Source: a virus. From it: DNA of 64,000 nucleotides. Below the pieces are notes generated by a model. The model saw nothing but the letters and a program-made list of their open reading frames with translations, did no database searches and was not told the DNA's origin. The DNA is taken from the IMG/VR virus record IMGVR_UViG_3300027754_004232, positions 1 to 64,000 of that record. One strand, written 5' to 3'. Made by a program: the position numbers and the translations under genes. Positions 59,803 to 64,000 of the stretch are shown in pieces; position 1 is the first letter of the stretch, and each line of letters opens with the position of its first letter.

Positions 59803-61182
59803 CTAGTATGGTCTTGGTATTGCGGTTTTTAACACGGCAAAATTAACAGTAGGAGTAGTTGGAAAATCTTTAATTGAATCGTCTGCCCAAATAAATGTTG
59901 TTGTCCTTGATATTTTTTTATTTTGTGCAGTAAAGTTAATAGAGTCTGATTCGATAACACTTCCTGCTGGTTCATATCCAGTTAATGTATCTGGAGTAGC
60001 CTCAGTTCCAATTCTTTCTATTGTTACAGACATAGCCCTTACTTTTTTTGTATTAATATCTTGAAATATTGGTCCAGAAGTTCCGTATATTGTATTATGA
60101 ATAACATAATTTTTAAGTGATTTTGCCTTTGGATTAAAAAGAGTTACGCTTATAGATTCACTTTTAAATGCTGCACCAGTTGGTCTAGTCATATTTTCAA
60201 TTTCATAATTATAATTAATAATTCCCTTTTCTAAATCTTTAGTTTCTGAAAATGATGTTACTGTCAATGTTAAATACTTTTGATCTAATGCTAATTTTAC
60301 AGTTCCCCATAAAACATTAGCAGCAGCATACCTATCACCACTTGATAATGCATTAAGACCAGTTATTGTTCCTTCAATACTCAAACTTTCTCTTAAGCTT
60401 TCAGTTGTTGATTTATCTGTCACTGTTTGCTCATGGTAAGCATAGGCATCTTGATCTAATTCAGAATTAAAAATTGTAGAATTATGATAAACAAGATTTA
60501 TTTCGGCAGAAAACTCACCACTGTTTGGATTAACATTATAACTAATTAATTTATTGCAGGGAGTGGCATAAGTAGTTGTATAAGTATCTGTAGAAGCTAT
60601 CTTTATGTCTAATGGAATTAAATCATTTATCTTTTTTAAAACTTCTGTTTTTGATATTTCCCAACCTTTTTTTGTGCCAACAGATTTTGATTTTGCTGAA
60701 ATTTTATGATTAACTTTAGTTAATCTTAAGTCTTCTTGATTGTATTCAGTACTCCAAGATTCATCTACATCTGCTGGATTAACATTTGAAAGTGTTTTAG
60801 GGTCTGGAATTGTTTGTAATCCAATAGCTATCGAATCAGCTTCCATTTCAATTGTATAATCACAAAAATCAACCCATACATCTTCTTTAAAGCTAATGCT
60901 TTTTACTCTAGGAAGAAACTTAAATGGGAGTGTTGCATCTCTTGGTTGAACTTCAAAATATTGAGTGGATGCATTTGAATATTGTTTAAACTGATTTAAT
61001 ATCGCTGTTTGTCTTGCAAGAATGAATGCTTTTTTATTTTCTGTAGATAATGTTTGACTTGCCACAATTTTTGCTGATACAGATATACTAAATAAATATA
61101 ATTTTGCTTTTCCATTTTCGTAGAATTGAACATCTTCTGTAATAGAAAAGGATTGAATCGGATCTGTTAATGTTCCAGCCAT
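59803..61182 (-). CDS. tail-associated structural protein, paralogue of 58435-59793
   Basis: This 459-residue protein shares the landmarks CDYT (107-110), DESW (140-143) and GTITGLNAL with its neighbour. The N-terminal EDVQFYENGKAKLYLFSISVSA begins a beta-rich region. The end differs (TAIPRPY). The pair may have arisen by tandem duplication and then diverged. A role in the tail is inferred from order only. Confidence 0.62.
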   Translation of the reverse strand: MAGTLTDPIQSFSITEDVQFYENGKAKLYLFSISVSAKIVASQTLSTENKKAFILARQTAILNQFKQYSNASTQYFEVQPRDATLPFKFLPRVKSISFKEDVWVDFCDYTIEMEADSIAIGLQTIPDPKTLSNVNPADVDESWSTEYNQEDLRLTKVNHKISAKSKSVGTKKGWEISKTEVLKKINDLIPLDIKIASTDTYTTTYATPCNKLISYNVNPNSGEFSAEINLVYHNSTIFNSELDQDAYAYHEQTVTDKSTTESLRESLSIEGTITGLNALSSGDRYAAANVLWGTVKLALDQKYLTLTVTSFSETKDLEKGIINYNYEIENMTRPTGAAFKSESISVTLFNPKAKSLKNYVIHNTIYGTSGPIFQDINTKKVRAMSVTIERIGTEATPDTLTGYEPAGSVIESDSINFTAQNKKISRTTTFIWADDSIKDFPTTPTVNFAVLKTAIPRPY

Positions 61183-61184
61183 AT

Positions 61185-62237
61185 TTAATCCTCAAAACCA
61201 TGAATGTATAATTCTACATTACCATTGAATGGTTGATTTGTTTCTGGAATTACTAACTCTATTGAATCAAAATAAGTATCTTTTGTATATATATTAAAGT
61301 CAATACTACTAGTTATTGCAGGAGAAGCACCATAAGCTATTAATGGCACAGAATTCCAAGTTGCCTCAATATCTCTTTGTATAAATAGTTCCATAGATGA
61401 ATTGCTTGGTATTCCATTAAATGTAGTTCCAAGACCAATTATAGTTATGTTTAATGAATTATAAATTGATTTATATTCGTTGCTCAAGTAAAGATTTAAA
61501 CTTTTAAACATTTTTAAATTTTCAAAATTGCCATCAATAAATAAATTAATAAAGTTAGTGCTATTACCTATTTCGCTGACCTTTAAAAACAATTCAAAAT
61601 TTTGTTGTGTGATACTGTTTATGTATAGATCAACAACATTTATTTGTGTGTCTATTGTTGAGCCATAAATATTAAAATCTATATTAGTATTTTGTAAAGA
61701 TATAGCTAAACTAGATATGTATAAGTCTTTGCTTGATTCCATAAATGATTTTATGTAAAGATCTTGACTGTCTTGATATTCATACCAATATTTTATAAAT
61801 AAGTTAATTGAACTTTGAGGAAAAGATTTTAAATATAAATTTATTTGTTCTTGTGTGTCTGACTGTAAATACAATGCTATTGCACCAACATCTCCTATAG
61901 ATGATTTTATATATAAAGAAACGCTATTTTCAAAAGATGACTTTAAGAATAAATTTTTTGTATTAAATATTTTTTTGGGTGGAACCATTGATATTGTTGG
62001 TGCTGGTGCTGAACCTAATGATGTTAGCCATCCTGTTAGCGGTGGACTTCCTGCACTTGCGGTATTATAGTAATAAATGCTTGAAAAATGACGAATAGTC
62101 CACTGAGATAGTCCTGAGTCATAGGCTAACACATAATTTGAATCTACGCTATTTTGATACAAATAACCGCTGGCAAACACAAATGTGCCATTAAAGTTTC
62201 CACCACTGCCAGCACCAGCAATAATATAATTTGCCAT
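61185..62237 (-). CDS. fibre-like protein with short LYIKS-type repeats
   Basis: This 350-residue protein has a Gly/Ser-rich N-part (IIAGAGSGGNFNG). From residue 96 on, a short unit based on [L][YF][ILM][KNS]S recurs at residues 96, 108, 122, 134, 146, 160, 172, 204, 217, 232 and 248, a spacing of about 12-15 with one longer gap. Regular spacing of a hydrophobic-aromatic pair like this suggests a beta-solenoid or fibre. Such proteins often contact the host. The following two genes are the paralogous pair. Confidence 0.6.
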   Translation of the reverse strand: MANYIIAGAGSGGNFNGTFVFASGYLYQNSVDSNYVLAYDSGLSQWTIRHFSSIYYYNTASAGSPPLTGWLTSLGSAPAPTISMVPPKKIFNTKNLFLKSSFENSVSLYIKSSIGDVGAIALYLQSDTQEQINLYLKSFPQSSINLFIKYWYEYQDSQDLYIKSFMESSKDLYISSLAISLQNTNIDFNIYGSTIDTQINVVDLYINSITQQNFELFLKVSEIGNSTNFINLFIDGNFENLKMFKSLNLYLSNEYKSIYNSLNITIIGLGTTFNGIPSNSSMELFIQRDIEATWNSVPLIAYGASPAITSSIDFNIYTKDTYFDSIELVIPETNQPFNGNVELYIHGFED

Positions 62238-62246
62238 ATTTATACC

Positions 62247-64000
62247 TTAACCCATTTCATCTGTTATTTGCCTATCTATTTCACTAGTTATCCATCCTTT
62301 TAGAGACTCAGTAGCATCTGTTACTGCTGCATAAACACTACTAGTATCAAAATTAACATTTAATGAAGCATTTAAAGTGCCCATTATTTCTAAATTTAAT
62401 GTTCCTGGTATTCTATTTATTGCAGCACTTAATTCATCTACATATGTTTTAAATTTTTCTAATGATGAGCTAAAACCGCTGTTAAATCCTGTTGAATTTG
62501 TACCAAATTGTGTAACTGCATTATTAAATTTATCTATTGGTCCTGATCCTATTTTTATTTCAGTTTTTAGTATTCTTGAAAGTTCTTCAAAACTAGACTT
62601 TGCTATGTTTATTTGATTGTTATTGTTAGAACCGCCATCTGGCCTGTTCATTCTTGATATAGCAGCATCAAATCTTGATGTTCCATTATTAAATGTTATT
62701 GCAGCTTGCAAAAGTAAGCCAGATGTTTTGCCTCCACTATTTGTTCTTCCTCCAGCATAATAACCAACAGTACCACCATTTGCAAAACCTTCAACATCTT
62801 TTCCAGTATTTATTGCATGTAGTAAAGAAGCATTCTTAGATGATTGTCTTGCATTAACAACAAACTCACCTGGAGTTAACATGGCTGGAATAGTGTCAGA
62901 GCTAGATGATGGTATTCCACCTTTAGAAAAATATAATTCTTCATTGGCCATAGCATCTTGTTGTGCTTGTAATGCTTCCATCTTAGCTTTTAACTGCTCT
63001 ATTTCTCCTATGCTTTGTTTAGGATCTGTTTTTACTACTGCGTTTGTATTATCTGGTTTCTTATCTTTTACATCTGGTGGAGTTGTTGTTGGTTGAGTAG
63101 GTGGCAGTAAAGGCATAGTCCTTGTTTGTTTTTGTTTTTGTTGTTCTTGTTTTTGCTCTTGTTCTTTTGCTAATTGTATTGGCTTTGTTTCTATTGCATA
63201 TGAACCAAGCTCCTGTGGTCCTTCAGCATAATTCCCTGCATCTCCAATTCTGCTCACACCAGCTTTTTTATTAGCATCTGGCCCTTTGAAGAAATTAAAT
63301 CCAAGTTGTTTTTCAAAATTTTTGCTAAGAACCTCATTTCTACTATTTCTCTGTGCATCTCCTGCCTTAAGATTCATTTCATATATCTGCTGCTTATCAC
63401 CAGATTGAATTGCTTCCATCATTCCTTTTTGAGTAATACCAGCATTTTTTAATCGCTTTTCAAAACTAGTTGAACTATCTCCATAAGCAAGATATTCTAT
63501 TAAACCACCAGTTGCTGAATAACCAACATCTTGCCCACTATTTATCGCACTTAATAAATCGCCATGTTTAGCAGTAGCACCAGCATTTATTACAAACTCA
63601 CCAGGAGATAGCATAGCAGGTACTGTATCTGTACCTTTAGGCTTAAAGTAAGATGGATTAGGGTTTGGTCTATATGATGGAACATTACCGCCAGTTGCAA
63701 GGTAGTTTACTACTCCACCAACTGACATGCCTGTGGCTCTAGCATCTCGCATTCTCTGATACTTTTGCATAATTCTAATTCGGCCTTCATTATCTCCTTG
63801 TTCAAGTGCTGCAATTTCATCAGCTTGATTTCTATCATCGATTTGATTAACCAATTGCACTCCACCTTGCTGTGGGGTTATTTCTCCCCTTCTTGTGCGA
63901 TTTGCAATACTGTTTGCATCATCTGATGGTAATGGGCCGTTTGATGATTTAACAACATTTGTTTGTGATTTACTATTAGGATCTGATTCTGCTTTTTTAT
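62247..64000 (-). CDS. tail tape-measure-like protein, C-terminal part (cut by window edge)
   Basis: The frame is open to the right edge, so the N-terminal part is missing (a GTG at 63860 is only an internal codon). Two copies of a block typical of tape-measure proteins appear: TDTVPAMLSPGEFVINA, then LLSAINSGQDVG, and later SDTIPAMLTPGEFVVNA, then LLHAINTGKDVEGF. Between them are Gln/Lys/Pro-rich linkers. The C-terminus is helical (SLEKFKTYVDELSAAIN). Tape-measure proteins set tail length and exit during DNA injection. This gene is the first visible one of the virion operon. Confidence 0.75.
   Translation of the reverse strand, partial: KKAESDPNSKSQTNVVKSSNGPLPSDDANSIANRTRRGEITPQQGGVQLVNQIDDRNQADEIAALEQGDNEGRIRIMQKYQRMRDARATGMSVGGVVNYLATGGNVPSYRPNPNPSYFKPKGTDTVPAMLSPGEFVINAGATAKHGDLLSAINSGQDVGYSATGGLIEYLAYGDSSTSFEKRLKNAGITQKGMMEAIQSGDKQQIYEMNLKAGDAQRNSRNEVLSKNFEKQLGFNFFKGPDANKKAGVSRIGDAGNYAEGPQELGSYAIETKPIQLAKEQEQKQEQQKQKQTRTMPLLPPTQPTTTPPDVKDKKPDNTNAVVKTDPKQSIGEIEQLKAKMEALQAQQDAMANEELYFSKGGIPSSSSDTIPAMLTPGEFVVNARQSSKNASLLHAINTGKDVEGFANGGTVGYYAGGRTNSGGKTSGLLLQAAITFNNGTSRFDAAISRMNRPDGGSNNNNQINIAKSSFEELSRILKTEIKIGSGPIDKFNNAVTQFGTNSTGFNSGFSSSLEKFKTYVDELSAAINRIPGTLNLEIMGTLNASLNVNFDTSSVYAAVTDATESLKGWITSEIDRQITDEMG

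Overview
The window is part of the genome of a large tailed double-stranded DNA bacteriophage. It carries phage replication, nucleotide and recombination genes, a tape-measure-like protein with other tail proteins, and small genes whose start and stop codons overlap. There is no rRNA, tRNA, ribosomal protein, integrase or bacterial housekeeping operon. By eye the DNA is strongly A+T rich, reads in the standard code, and many genes have a Shine-Dalgarno-like site. The host cannot be named. A corrinoid adenosyltransferase together with a B12-dependent ribonucleotide reductase implies a host that makes or imports corrinoids. The many sugar-active enzymes and two proteins with signal peptides would suit a host with a complex envelope. 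Both window edges cut genes: a cytosine methyltransferase on the left and a tape-measure-like protein on the right.

Layout. 1-6 kb: the end of a C5 cytosine methyltransferase, a CmoA-like methyltransferase, small unknown genes, a 2-oxoglutarate-oxygenase-like protein, a glycosyltransferase-methyltransferase fusion and further sugar/methyl transferases. 6-13 kb: a mixed accessory region with short genes on both strands (PduO-type adenosyltransferase, DUF5522-type zinc protein, exported Gly-rich protein, HAD phosphatase, cupin, acetyltransferase, two HNH-type proteins, peptide deformylase). It also holds a non-coding, hairpin-rich stretch of about 290 bases that is the best candidate for an undescribed structured RNA. 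13-24 kb: glycosyltransferases, ThyX, an exported protein, a papain-like peptidase, and the class II ribonucleotide reductase behind a folded leader. 24-40 kb: the replication and recombination block, comprising RecA with an intein in its P-loop, a Vsr-like nuclease, a DnaB-type helicase, a DnaG-type primase, dNMP kinase, a Cas4/RecB-like nuclease, a NUDIX protein, DNA polymerase III alpha in two separate genes with a DnaQ-type exonuclease between them, and SSB. 40-50 kb: a glycan island of glycosyltransferases, a sugar nucleotidyltransferase and a GHMP-kinase-like protein, with phoH inside it. 50-52 kb: a DNA endonuclease and a recombination-like group. 52-64 kb, opposite strand: virion genes, including tail proteins built from cysteine-rich modules joined by Thr/Ser runs, a fibre-like repeat protein, two tandem paralogues and the tape-measure-like protein.

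How it fits together. The phage has its own replisome and its own dNTP supply (RNR with cofactor-making enzyme, ThyX, dNMP kinase). It devotes roughly a fifth of the window to building or methylating glycans. The targets of those glycans are unknown: the host surface and the phage's own Thr/Ser-rich tail proteins are both possible. The observations most worth following are the structured RNA at 9009-9300, the class 3 intein in RecA, the split polymerase, the folded nrdJ leader, and the cysteine-module tail proteins beside so many glycosyltransferases.
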